The notes under the pieces: generated by a model
Told to the model about the DNA's origin: nothing
Seen by the model: the letters and a program-made list of their open reading frames with translations, nothing else
The model's database searches: none
NCBI GenBank assembly: GCA_028280345.1
Contig: JANQLY010000022.1
Coordinates: forward strand, 62,001 to 126,000
Source of the DNA: Pseudomonadales bacterium
Lineage (GTDB): Bacteria > Pseudomonadota > Gammaproteobacteria > Pseudomonadales > UBA7239
Direction of reading: 5' to 3'
DNA length: 64,000 nt
In this document: piece after piece, positions 56,773-63,623 of the stretch
Numbering within the stretch: position 1 is the first letter of the stretch
Layout: every line of letters starts with the position of its first letter
Program-made: the position numbers and the translations under genes

Positions 56773-57087
56773 CTACCTGCGAGAGATATACCAGAGTAGC
56801 TCGTAGTGCAAAAAGCATAAAAACAACGTGAGCAGCACAGCTGTGGTAAAGCCATTACCTCCGAAATAGTTTTCTGCTACAAAGCGCCCGGTATAAGTAA
56901 GCACCACAAGCGCGAGACTTAGCATATACCAGAACGGTATTGTGAGAGACATCGATAAAATGCGGTGGCGCTGTTTGCGCTCCACATAGACAATAGTGCG
57001 TTGTGCAAAGAAAACTCCGGCGCCAAGGCTAATGCCGGCAATCAGGCCAACCACTGCATAAAGAACTACATAACCTGCATACGTCAT
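56773..57087 (-). CDS. Small membrane protein, unknown function
   Basis: 104 residues with three hydrophobic helices (about 5-28, 46-65 and 76-98). It starts 6 nt after the stop of the SGNH gene, so the two are co-transcribed. No family recognised. Confidence 0.6.
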   Translation of the reverse strand: MTYAGYVVLYAVVGLIAGISLGAGVFFAQRTIVYVERKQRHRILSMSLTIPFWYMLSLALVVLTYTGRFVAENYFGGNGFTTAVLLTLFLCFLHYELLWYISRR

Positions 57088-57093
57088 AGCGCG

Positions 57094-58281
57094 TTACTGC
57101 ATTTCGCTCGAGAGAAATTGATAGATGGCTTCAGCCACATAGTGACTACCAGCGGGTGTATGGTGACATTGATCGTAAAATAAATCATTAAAAATTTCTT
57201 CGCCGTGATAAATCGATGGATCGCGGTTGCGCAGCGCTTCTTCGCGCAAACCAGGCAGCAAGTCCAGCGTGGCAACATCGAGGTCATCGGCGATGGCAAG
57301 CATTTGTTGCTGAGGGAAATCCATCACAAATTCGGTATACACTTGCTGATAAACCGGATGAATCACAATGACCAGCTTGAAGTCATGTTGTTTGGCCAGT
57401 TGGGCAAACTCTTCAAACAAGGGGCGCATATACTCCCAGGCACCGTAACTCCATGCACCACCATAATCGCGAAAGCTGTTTTTAACCATCGTATTGAATG
57501 CTGCGGGACTTTCGTTAAAGCGGCCATCGGTGAGTTCGGAACGGTCAACAAATTCCTGTTTCCATGTAGGCAGATCAAGTTTGATTTCTTCCTGTTTTGC
57601 CTGAGTAATACCACGCATTTGATTAATGTAATCAGTAAGATGGTAGAGAAACCAGCTGGTTTCAAGTATTTTGGGCAGCCGAATAATTTTTACACCGCGG
57701 GACTTTTGAAAATCGTTGAGATAAAAATTCAGCACTACAACATCGGGCTCCAGATCAAGGCCGGATTCCATGAGAATAGCCAGTTCGTTCTTTAAGCTGA
57801 TCGCGCCGACACCGGCATTGATAGTTTCCCAGTCCTTGCCGTTTTGACGTGCCTTGTGTTCGACAAGACGAACAAAAGTATCTTCTTCATTGAGGTAATC
57901 GGCAAAGGTGATCGAATCACCGAGAAAAAGAATCCGCGTGCCATCTTTGGGACCAATTTCGGGATTGCGATAACCGAGCTCATTGGTTTCAATCACAACC
58001 TTCTGATAACTTAAGCGATGATTCTGAATTGTCACGATACGGTTGGGGTGCAAGCGGCGACCTGTCGGTGTGCCGCGATAAAGACCGCCTTCATCCGGGT
58101 GCTTAAGTAGAGATTGATTAAGTTTTTCCTGTGTCTGGGCGCTAACATCAGTACTGGCTTTGACATTGGTGATAATCTTTTGTGGTGGAGAAAGAAATAA
58201 TCGTGCACCGGCTTCTGCCAGTGCGAAGGCAATCCCGAGTGAAGCCAGTAGAATGAGGCAATTAGCCAGTAGTTTTTTCAT
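57094..58281 (-). CDS. Membrane-anchored SGNH/GDSL hydrolase-like protein
   Basis: 395 residues. The N-terminal helix (about 5-25) is followed by an SGNH domain: FLGDSITFADY (Ser), INAGVGAISL (Gly), NFYLNDFQ (Asn) and DQCHHTPAGSHYVAEA (Asp-x-x-His). It likely modifies or removes acyl groups from an extracytoplasmic polymer. A three-helix membrane protein follows in the same operon. Confidence 0.78.
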   Translation of the reverse strand: MKKLLANCLILLASLGIAFALAEAGARLFLSPPQKIITNVKASTDVSAQTQEKLNQSLLKHPDEGGLYRGTPTGRRLHPNRIVTIQNHRLSYQKVVIETNELGYRNPEIGPKDGTRILFLGDSITFADYLNEEDTFVRLVEHKARQNGKDWETINAGVGAISLKNELAILMESGLDLEPDVVVLNFYLNDFQKSRGVKIIRLPKILETSWFLYHLTDYINQMRGITQAKQEEIKLDLPTWKQEFVDRSELTDGRFNESPAAFNTMVKNSFRDYGGAWSYGAWEYMRPLFEEFAQLAKQHDFKLVIVIHPVYQQVYTEFVMDFPQQQMLAIADDLDVATLDLLPGLREEALRNRDPSIYHGEEIFNDLFYDQCHHTPAGSHYVAEAIYQFLSSEMQ

Positions 58282-58392
58282 TATTTGCTGTGCAAAAGCA
58301 GTTTGTCATTCCCCATTACCATTTCTACAGGGTAACCGGGTGCCACGCACAAGTACAATTTTTTGTGGCTATAGATGTAAAAACAGTGGGAA

Positions 58393-58842
58393 TCAGTCGA
58401 AACTCATAAATTCCGGCAAATTGAATGCCCAGCTTTTCTCTTCAACCCTTTCAGTAATACGCCAGCCATCGGCTGTGCGCTGATATTTGTCCTTGTACCA
58501 CAAGCCCAACATAAAAATATGTGTATTGTCTTCGCCGAGCATAAGTTCCTGAGGATTAAAACACATGACACGCCCGGTTCCGGTATCACCCTCAACACGT
58601 ATTTGTACATTGGCATTAAGATGTTGATAGTTTTTAAAAGCGGGTAATGCTTCTTTTAAAAAAGCAATAATCTCGGCGCGTTTGCCAATCGGTCCGCCGT
58701 ATACCGAGTAGTCAATATGCGCGTCTTCGGTAAACACATTGACAAGACCATCGAAGTTGCGCTGATCAATACAATCGGCATATTCGTACAACAAATCCTG
58801 AATTTCAAAACGGTCGGATATTTCCTGGGTCGATAAAGTCAT
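58393..58842 (-). CDS. NTF2/SnoaL-like fold protein
   Basis: 149 residues with the SnoaL_4 pattern: IQDLLYEYADCIDQRNFDGLVNVFTEDAHIDY and later HLNANVQIRVEGDTGTGRV and MLGLWYKDKY. These small cone-shaped proteins include dehydratases and isomerases. No specific reaction can be read from the sequence. Confidence 0.7.
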   Translation of the reverse strand: MTLSTQEISDRFEIQDLLYEYADCIDQRNFDGLVNVFTEDAHIDYSVYGGPIGKRAEIIAFLKEALPAFKNYQHLNANVQIRVEGDTGTGRVMCFNPQELMLGEDNTHIFMLGLWYKDKYQRTADGWRITERVEEKSWAFNLPEFMSFD

Positions 58843-58873
58843 TGTGTGATCCTGTATCAGTTAGTACGTTTGC

Positions 58874-59473
58874 CTAGCCTTCAGCAATGCGTTCGATAAC
58901 TTGCTCAAGCTGGCTAGCACTTGGGCGTTGTTTATAATCCTCTCCCACATAAAACCACTGCACGATACCTTGTTCGTCAATCAGAATGACTGCCGGGTGA
59001 GGCAGATTTTTGTCGCGGCGAATGCCATAGAGATCGATGACTTTCATATCCTTATCGGATAGAAACAACCCGGTCTGATCGAGTCGCTTTGCCGTCTTTT
59101 GCTGATCTTCAGCATCTTCCGGGCTGATCACAATCAGTTGAACGTTATATTCGTCGAGGTGGGGAAAAAGGCTCTGAATGTCTTCCAGGTGGCTAATGCA
59201 AAACGGGCACCAGTAGCCGCGGTAGAAAACAAGCATGACAGAGCTATTACCACGAAACGAAGACAGAGTAACGGGGTCACTATCCATATTGGTCAGAGTA
59301 AAATCGGCAGCGGGTGTACCGACAGCGAGTTTGACACCCTCGACATCACTATGCCCGTTTTCGGAGATTAATGCCTGCTCGGGGGCGGGTTTGTTATCGC
59401 AAGCCGCGAGCAACGGCACTGCCAGTAGGCATAGAGCCAACCAGGCATAGCGTGGTAATAGAGGACGAATCAT
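58874..59473 (-). CDS. Peroxiredoxin-like (AhpC/TSA) lipoprotein
   Basis: 199 residues. The signal ends in the lipobox LAAC, so it is a lipoprotein. The thioredoxin fold has FYRGYWCPFCISHLEDI with CxxC, typical of the peroxiredoxin-like AhpC/TSA group, and later IRRDKNLPHPAVILIDEQGIV. It probably reduces peroxides or thiols in the periplasm. It lies 7 nt after the KSI-like gene. Confidence 0.8.
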   Translation of the reverse strand: MIRPLLPRYAWLALCLLAVPLLAACDNKPAPEQALISENGHSDVEGVKLAVGTPAADFTLTNMDSDPVTLSSFRGNSSVMLVFYRGYWCPFCISHLEDIQSLFPHLDEYNVQLIVISPEDAEDQQKTAKRLDQTGLFLSDKDMKVIDLYGIRRDKNLPHPAVILIDEQGIVQWFYVGEDYKQRPSASQLEQVIERIAEG

Positions 59474-59480
59474 TGCAGGC

Positions 59481-59909
59481 TTACATAAAGCCGAGTTTTT
59501 TCAGTTGCTCTTCCATTTCGGCCCAGCTCCAGAAGGCGCTCATACGAGCGATCTTGCCTTCGTCATTGAGCTCATAAATCGCAATCATATCCACTTCGGT
59601 TTTGTTGCCATTGCCCATATCGTTAATTGCGGTCTGGTGTACAGCGCAGGCGCGCTCGCCGCTCGGGATGCGTTTGTGGGCCACAAGGGTAAGATTAGAC
59701 GGGCCGATCACGTTATCCCAGAAGGTCTCAATAGCGGCTTTGCCCTTGTGACCTTCACCCGTGGCGTCAAACGGGGAAACACCCACCGGGTCTTGCACAA
59801 TAGCGTCGTCAGCATACAGGTCGAGCCAAGCTTCCTTGTTACCTTCAGAGGCCAGTTTAATAGACTGCATATTGGCCTGAATGGCCGGGTGGTCGAGATT
59901 GTCGCTCAT
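59481..59909 (-). CDS. Ketosteroid-isomerase-like NTF2-fold protein
   Basis: 142 residues. LYADDAIVQDPVGVSPFDATG resembles the block with the catalytic Asp of bacterial 3-oxo-delta5-steroid isomerase, and IARMSAFWSW resembles its C-terminal strand. The oxyanion-hole Asp (103 in the Pseudomonas enzyme) appears as Ala in VDMIAIYEL. It may isomerise or bind a steroid-like compound. First gene of a unit with the peroxiredoxin lipoprotein. Confidence 0.65.
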   Translation of the reverse strand: MSDNLDHPAIQANMQSIKLASEGNKEAWLDLYADDAIVQDPVGVSPFDATGEGHKGKAAIETFWDNVIGPSNLTLVAHKRIPSGERACAVHQTAINDMGNGNKTEVDMIAIYELNDEGKIARMSAFWSWAEMEEQLKKLGFM

Positions 59910-59982
59910 AGTGTTCTCCCGCTGGAAAATTGTCTCAAAAACAGAATGGCATCAAGTCTAGGCAAGCTATAGCGGGGATGCA

Positions 59983-60132
59983 ATGAGAAGATTACTTAAG
60001 CGCATTGCCTGGTCTGATCACTGGTTTGATGCCTGTCCAGTAATGACCGCTAATAATGTCCCATCTATAAAAGAAGAAAGCGATATGAAAAACGTTTATA
60101 AAAATTATGAAATTTTTTTCAGGCACTGTTGA
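59983..60132 (+). CDS. Possible 49-residue ORF ahead of the rtcB leader
   Basis: ATG 59983 with GCGGGGA just upstream runs to TGA 60130-60132. It is basic at the N-terminus (MRRLLKRIAW) and ends in RHC. Its stop lies within the -35 box of the rtcB leader promoter. No homologue known to me; could be chance. Confidence 0.25.
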   Translation: MRRLLKRIAWSDHWFDACPVMTANNVPSIKEESDMKNVYKNYEIFFRHC

Positions 60133-60162
60133 CAAAACATTTTATCGGCGTAAGATGCGCGC
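60129..60162 (+). promoter_or_regulatory. Stable-RNA-type promoter upstream of rtcB
   Basis: TTGACA (60129-60134), 16-bp spacer, TAAGAT (60151-60156), then the GC-rich discriminator GCGCGCC, as seen in tRNA/rRNA and other stringently controlled promoters. The same layout occurs at 63934. Confidence 0.65.
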
Positions 60163-60187
60163 CATTCAAATTTACGGGAGCACACCA

Positions 60188-60259
60188 ATGGGGCTCATTA
60201 ATACAAACCAGCAACAGGAGACATACAACAGTATGTACTCCTGGGTAGTTAAAAGGTAG
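60188..60259 (+). CDS. Putative 23-residue leader peptide
   Basis: ATG 60188 has GGGAG 7 nt upstream. It codes for a short Gln/Asn-rich peptide (MGLINTNQQQETYN...) ending VVKR at TAG 60257. The strong hairpin 60215-60243 lies inside it, so translation would open the hairpin. This is compatible with attenuation of rtcB. Confidence 0.35.
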   Translation: MGLINTNQQQETYNSMYSWVVKR

Positions 60260-60341
60260 CGGCCCGACAAGTGCTCGACTTGGAGGGTCAACAGATCTTC
60301 CAGGTCAGATTTTTAAAAAGTTTATAAAAGAAAACTGTTTT

Positions 60342-60380
60342 AAAACCTTGGCTTGATTTCAAACCAGGGTTTTTTTGTTT
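60342..60380 (+). terminator. Intrinsic terminator/attenuator before rtcB
   Basis: AAAACCTTGG (60342-60351) pairs with CCAGGGTTTT (60364-60373), ten pairs with one G-U. The T run 60370-60380 (seven T, G, TTT) follows. rtcB starts 72 nt further on. Confidence 0.8.
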
Positions 60381-60452
60381 TAGCGTTTAAAAACCTTTCC
60401 TGAAGATCTAATTGTTTTCACAAGAATTGCCGAAATTGGCAAGGAGATTGTT

Positions 60453-61661
60453 ATGTCTATACAAATGGAACTCAATAAGGGAGCTTCCAATGGACATAAG
60501 CCGGTAAAAATTTATACGCGCGATGTGGATCACAATGCGCTGACGCAATTAAAAAACCTTGCGTCACTGGATATTGTCCACTCGCATATTGCAGCAATGC
60601 CCGACGTACATGCGGGTATTGGCGCAACGGTTGGCTCGGTGATTCCCACCAAAGGCGCGATTATTCCCGCCGCAGTGGGGGTAGACATTGGTTGTGGTAT
60701 GAACGCGCTGCGTTTGTCGCTGCGTTCATCCCAACTGCCGGACAACCTGAAAGCGATGCGCAGTGAAATTGAACGCGCAGTGCCGGTGGGTGCTGGTTCG
60801 CACAAAACGGTATCGGCGCGCGACAAGGCATGTCGCCCATTGGAAAAAGGCATTGATACACTTTTCGATAAACACCCGACGCTGATGAAAATGCTGCGTC
60901 AGCCGCAACAAACCTGGGTGAAGCAAATGGGTACCCTCGGAGGCGGCAACCATTTTATCGAAGTGTGTATTGATGAAAGTGATTACGTGTGGGTTATGTT
61001 GCACTCCGGTAGTCGCGGCATTGGCAACACCATTGGTCGTTACTTCATCAGCCTCGCAAAGAAAGATATGCGAGGTCATCAGGCTAACCTGCCGGATAAG
61101 GACTTGTCCTACTTTTCGGAGGGTAGCTCGAACTTTAATGACTACGTGGATGCTGTGCACTGGGCTCAGGAGTATGCGCGTATTAACCGCGAAGAAATGA
61201 TGGGTCTGGTATTGCGTGCGATTGCACCGCTGTTGCCGGAGTTTACGATTACTCGCGAGGCGATTAACTGCCATCACAACTACGTACAGAAAGAACATCA
61301 CTTCGATGCCGACGTGTACGTAACACGCAAGGGTGCAATCAGTGCCCGTGCAGGTGAGCTGGGTATTATCCCTGGCAGCATGGGTGCGAAGTCCTACATC
61401 GTACAAGGCAAAGGAAATACAGAATCATTCTGTTCCTGCGCTCACGGAGCGGGGCGTCGTATGAGTCGCACAGCGGCACGTAAGCAATTTCGCCGCGAAG
61501 ACATGCTCGCGCAAACCCGAGGTGTTGAGTGTCGTAAAGACAAAGGGGTAATTGATGAAATTCCGGCGGCTTACAAAGACATCGATACAGTAATGCAAAA
61601 TCAACAGGATCTTGTGGAAGTGGTGCATACCCTGAAACAAGTGTTATGTGTAAAAGGGTGA
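60453..61661 (+). CDS. rtcB: RNA-splicing/repair ligase RtcB
   Basis: GTP- and Mn-dependent ligase joining 2',3'-cyclic-phosphate or 3'-phosphate RNA ends to 5'-OH ends. The 402 residues show the metal and GMP sites: MPDVHAGIGATVGSVIP, VGVDIGCGMNALRL (Cys ligand), LGGGNHFIEV, MLHSGSRGIGN, NCHHNYV and SCAHGAGRRMSRTAARKQF with the His that is guanylylated. ATG 60453 has AAGGAG at 7 nt. There is no rtcA or archease gene nearby. Transcription passes through a terminator-bearing leader. Confidence 0.95.
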   Translation: MSIQMELNKGASNGHKPVKIYTRDVDHNALTQLKNLASLDIVHSHIAAMPDVHAGIGATVGSVIPTKGAIIPAAVGVDIGCGMNALRLSLRSSQLPDNLKAMRSEIERAVPVGAGSHKTVSARDKACRPLEKGIDTLFDKHPTLMKMLRQPQQTWVKQMGTLGGGNHFIEVCIDESDYVWVMLHSGSRGIGNTIGRYFISLAKKDMRGHQANLPDKDLSYFSEGSSNFNDYVDAVHWAQEYARINREEMMGLVLRAIAPLLPEFTITREAINCHHNYVQKEHHFDADVYVTRKGAISARAGELGIIPGSMGAKSYIVQGKGNTESFCSCAHGAGRRMSRTAARKQFRREDMLAQTRGVECRKDKGVIDEIPAAYKDIDTVMQNQQDLVEVVHTLKQVLCVKG

Positions 61662-61707
61662 CTGATGATGTTGATATTCATGAGTTACACAATAAAGGAG
61701 GTAGATT

Positions 61708-61869
61708 ATGGCTAAATCAAAAGCTCGTAATCCTTACGTTGCAATGGCAATGCTTCGCAAAGCCGGCGCACATCGAAAGAGTAACGGCGCACTACGCGCT
61801 GAACGTAAGCGAGAAGCGAAAAGAGTGGTTGAGCGTAGTATTAACCAAAGCCACTACCTGATGGATTAA
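61708..61869 (+). CDS. Small basic protein (53 residues) in the rtcB operon
   Basis: ATG 61708 is preceded by AAAGGAGGTAG, one of the best Shine-Dalgarno sequences in the window. The product is very basic (MAKSKARNPYVAMAMLRKAG, then many Arg/Lys) and ends SHYLMD. The charge suggests RNA or ribosome binding. It lies 46 nt after rtcB. I recognise no family; it is distinct from ArfA. Confidence 0.7.
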   Translation: MAKSKARNPYVAMAMLRKAGAHRKSNGALRAERKREAKRVVERSINQSHYLMD

Positions 61870-61870
61870 T

Positions 61871-61888
61871 TTCCATCAGAAGGTGGAA
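61871..61888 (+). other. Small hairpin after the basic-protein gene
   Basis: TTCCATC, AGAA loop, GGTGGAA: seven pairs with one G-U. No T run follows, so it is not a terminator; it may stabilise or process the mRNA. Confidence 0.4.
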
Positions 61889-61953
61889 GGATGAAATTAG
61901 GTGCAGGGATGCGCCATTCAACGTAAGACCCATTCGCTAACGCAACTTGAATC

Positions 61954-61970
61954 GTGGTACACAGTGCCAC
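61954..61970 (+). other. Hairpin directly before the ribosome-binding site of the 312-residue gene
   Basis: GTGGTAC, ACA loop, GTGCCAC: seven pairs with one G-U, one base before ATAAGGTGA. It could modulate translation of the next gene. Confidence 0.4.
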
Positions 61971-61985
61971 ATAAGGTGAAACGTT

Positions 61986-62924
61986 ATGGACATTAAGGTC
62001 TTGAAAGAAGTACTGGAGTGCATGCCGAAGGAGCGTACGTTTTTCTACTACTACAATGATCGATATGCAGTTTATCTACTCCAGAAACAACTGGAGAATG
62101 GTAGTAAAAAAGTCAGTGTGCTGAAAAACGGCAAGTATGGGAAGTTGTTAAACAAGCCCGTGTTTAAACCGGTATTGGCTGAAAAGGGCAGTGGTAGGTT
62201 GTCGGCAAAAGATATGGATATATTGTGGCCGGATAATCCACAGACTTTCACGCTGACACTGGATTACTGGGGCGATGTTAAAGACTATCGCTGGGAGCAA
62301 GTTTCCAGACCAGGCTATAACCTGGTACTGCAATTAAACTTGCCGGGCGATATTGATTATGAATTTCAAAAATTCATGAAAGTCGGCCCAAACTTCTTCA
62401 ACTCATGTGCGCATCCTTGTAATTCAAGGAAAACCACATTGGCATGGGCGCGTATTGATATGGATTTTGATGCTAACGAAGCTCTGATTGAAGAAATCCA
62501 GAACGACTGGCTACGCAGGCTGAGGCTCATCTACAAAGTTGCTAAAAAACGTAAATTCGGCAAATTTATGTTTTGGGAACAGCAATTTTGTGCGCAGTCT
62601 GTTATCAACTTTTATGAAAGTATGGTCAAACCGCTGGAAAAGCAGTGGGCAGAAGCCATGCTGATGGCAGCTATCTGGTTTATCTGGGAAGAACTGGGTA
62701 TCAGGCATATTTACTATCACAGCTTTGACACTGGCCGGGTGTTAAAAAACATTGATGGTAAAGCGCCACCGGAATCCCTGTATACCGACTTGCCAAAGAA
62801 GTTTTGCTTTAACAAAACACCGACAGGACCAATGATGGTGACCACAGAGCGAAAGATCAAGCGCAAGCTGAGAAAGCTCAAGTCACCCCAGTGGCACTAT
62901 CTGCCACATTGTGATGCGGCATAG
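61986..62924 (+). CDS. Unknown 312-residue protein in the rtcB operon
   Basis: ATG 61986 follows AAGGTG at 6 nt. The product is soluble, rich in Lys, Tyr, Trp and Phe. Landmarks: FFYYYNDRYAVYLL near the N-terminus, NSCAHPCNSRKTTLAWARIDMD in the middle, WEQQFCAQSVINFYESMV and IKRKLRKLKSPQWHYLPHCD at the basic C-terminus. I do not recognise the family. Position, aromatic residues and basic tail suggest an RNA-related partner of RtcB; this is inference. Confidence 0.75.
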   Translation: MDIKVLKEVLECMPKERTFFYYYNDRYAVYLLQKQLENGSKKVSVLKNGKYGKLLNKPVFKPVLAEKGSGRLSAKDMDILWPDNPQTFTLTLDYWGDVKDYRWEQVSRPGYNLVLQLNLPGDIDYEFQKFMKVGPNFFNSCAHPCNSRKTTLAWARIDMDFDANEALIEEIQNDWLRRLRLIYKVAKKRKFGKFMFWEQQFCAQSVINFYESMVKPLEKQWAEAMLMAAIWFIWEELGIRHIYYHSFDTGRVLKNIDGKAPPESLYTDLPKKFCFNKTPTGPMMVTTERKIKRKLRKLKSPQWHYLPHCDAA

Positions 62925-62994
62925 GCTTTTTATTGCAGTATCAGTGAAAAGTTCTCCTCAGTTGTTCCGTCCCGGTCCTCGGGTTTTCGGAAAA

Positions 62995-63046
62995 GCGCCT
63001 GGACGCTCCCCCCTGTGACCCCAGGTTTGTCCAGGCGCTAATTTTT
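62995..63046 (+). terminator. Perfect 10-bp inverted repeat followed by TTTTT
   Basis: GCGCCTGGAC (62995-63004) and GTCCAGGCGC (63029-63038) are exact inverted copies, followed by TAATTTTT. The 24-nt loop holds a CCTG/CAGG sub-stem. Likely terminator of the rtcB operon. Confidence 0.6.
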
Positions 63047-63050
63047 GCCT

Positions 63051-63122
63051 ACAGGATGTAGGTAGTCGAGCGACGCAGGAGCCAAAGCCGACTGCCGGAC
63101 AGGATGTAGGTAGTCGAGCGAC
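63051..63122. repeat. Direct repeat, two 24-bp copies at 48-bp period
   Basis: Copies at 63051-63074 and 63099-63122 (each begins ACAGGATGTAGG and ends TCGAGCGAC) are identical. A second short repeat GAGCCAAAGCCGAC occurs at 63079-63092 and again at 63175-63188. No gene is present. Confidence 0.8.
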
Positions 63123-63125
63123 TGG

Positions 63126-63152
63126 GCCTAAACCGGTTCCAACCGTTTAGGC
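63126..63152. repeat. Inverted repeat after the direct repeats
   Basis: GCCTAAAC (63126-63133) pairs with GTTTAGGC (63145-63152); inside, GGT pairs with ACC around a TCCA loop with one bulged C. Confidence 0.6.
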
Positions 63153-63218
63153 ATTCACGCCATCCATAGCGCTTGAGCCAAAGCCGACCGTATGCAGACT
63201 ATATTAACTTTTGGAATT

Positions 63219-63623
63219 TTAAGCGTACCTTGGTTGCCCTCGGTATAAGCCTTTAAACTCCAGCCCGTCCTTCCAGCGTTGATAATTGCGACCATTATAT
63301 TCGATAGTTTCATTTGATGAATTCGACTCTTCTATCGGCATGGCTATAGATGCTGTTTCATCAAACTTCTTGATAGGCGTGACTTTGTTCTGGGTATGGC
63401 TTTTGACAAGTTCCTTTTTAACTTCTGTTCCAGCCATGCTCACGAGTAATTTAAAAGCACGTGTTAAGTCTTCCGATTCTGTGAGCTCACAATAGTCATA
63501 GAGCAAGTCAAGAAAATTCGGATGGGAGAGTTTAAGTTTGACGCCAAGCTCGGACTCAACTAATTGGATACAGCTTTTGGCGGCCTTAATTGCGTTGGGG
63601 TTAAGTAACCAGTTCCTATCCAT
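63219..63623 (-). CDS. Hypothetical protein, 134 residues
   Basis: I take ATG 63623 (MDRNWLLNPNAIKAAKSCIQ), preceded by GAGGT at 7 nt. The open frame continues to 63842 without Shine-Dalgarno support. The N-terminal half is helical with many Leu and charged residues; the C-terminal 30 residues (YNGRNYQRWKDGLEFKGLYRG) look like a small beta module. No family recognised and no operon partner. Confidence 0.55.
   Translation of the reverse strand: MDRNWLLNPNAIKAAKSCIQLVESELGVKLKLSHPNFLDLLYDYCELTESEDLTRAFKLLVSMAGTEVKKELVKSHTQNKVTPIKKFDETASIAMPIEESNSSNETIEYNGRNYQRWKDGLEFKGLYRGQPRYA

Larger units (their letters stand above)
60163..60380 (+). ncRNA. Structured leader RNA / possible small RNA upstream of rtcB
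   Basis: Between a stable-RNA-type promoter and an intrinsic terminator lie about 215 nt without a long gene. A 12-bp hairpin with one bulged A spans 60215-60243 (CAGGAGACATAC pairs with GTATGT, A, CTCCTG). A 5-bp hairpin CAAGT-GCTCG-ACTTG spans 60268-60282 and competes with a 9-bp stem 60279-60287/60296-60304. I cannot match it to a named RNA family. It may act as an attenuator for rtcB or as a separate RNA substrate. Confidence 0.55.

Noticed and set aside
60230..60310. tRNA-like fold in the rtcB leader (GGTAG and paired arms)
   Set aside because: There is no GGTTC-type T-loop, no seven-base acceptor stem and no CCA end; the stems found fit a hairpin RNA better.
60250..60330. Possible -1 frameshift of the leader ORF into a frame that stays open to about 60330
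   Set aside because: The codons AAA AGG before TAG are not a good slippery heptamer, and an open stretch of this length is easily due to chance.
62995..63040. Integron attC-like site
   Set aside because: The inverted repeat lacks the conserved GTTRRRY/RYYYAAC core sites, and no integrase or cassette array is present; a terminator explains it.
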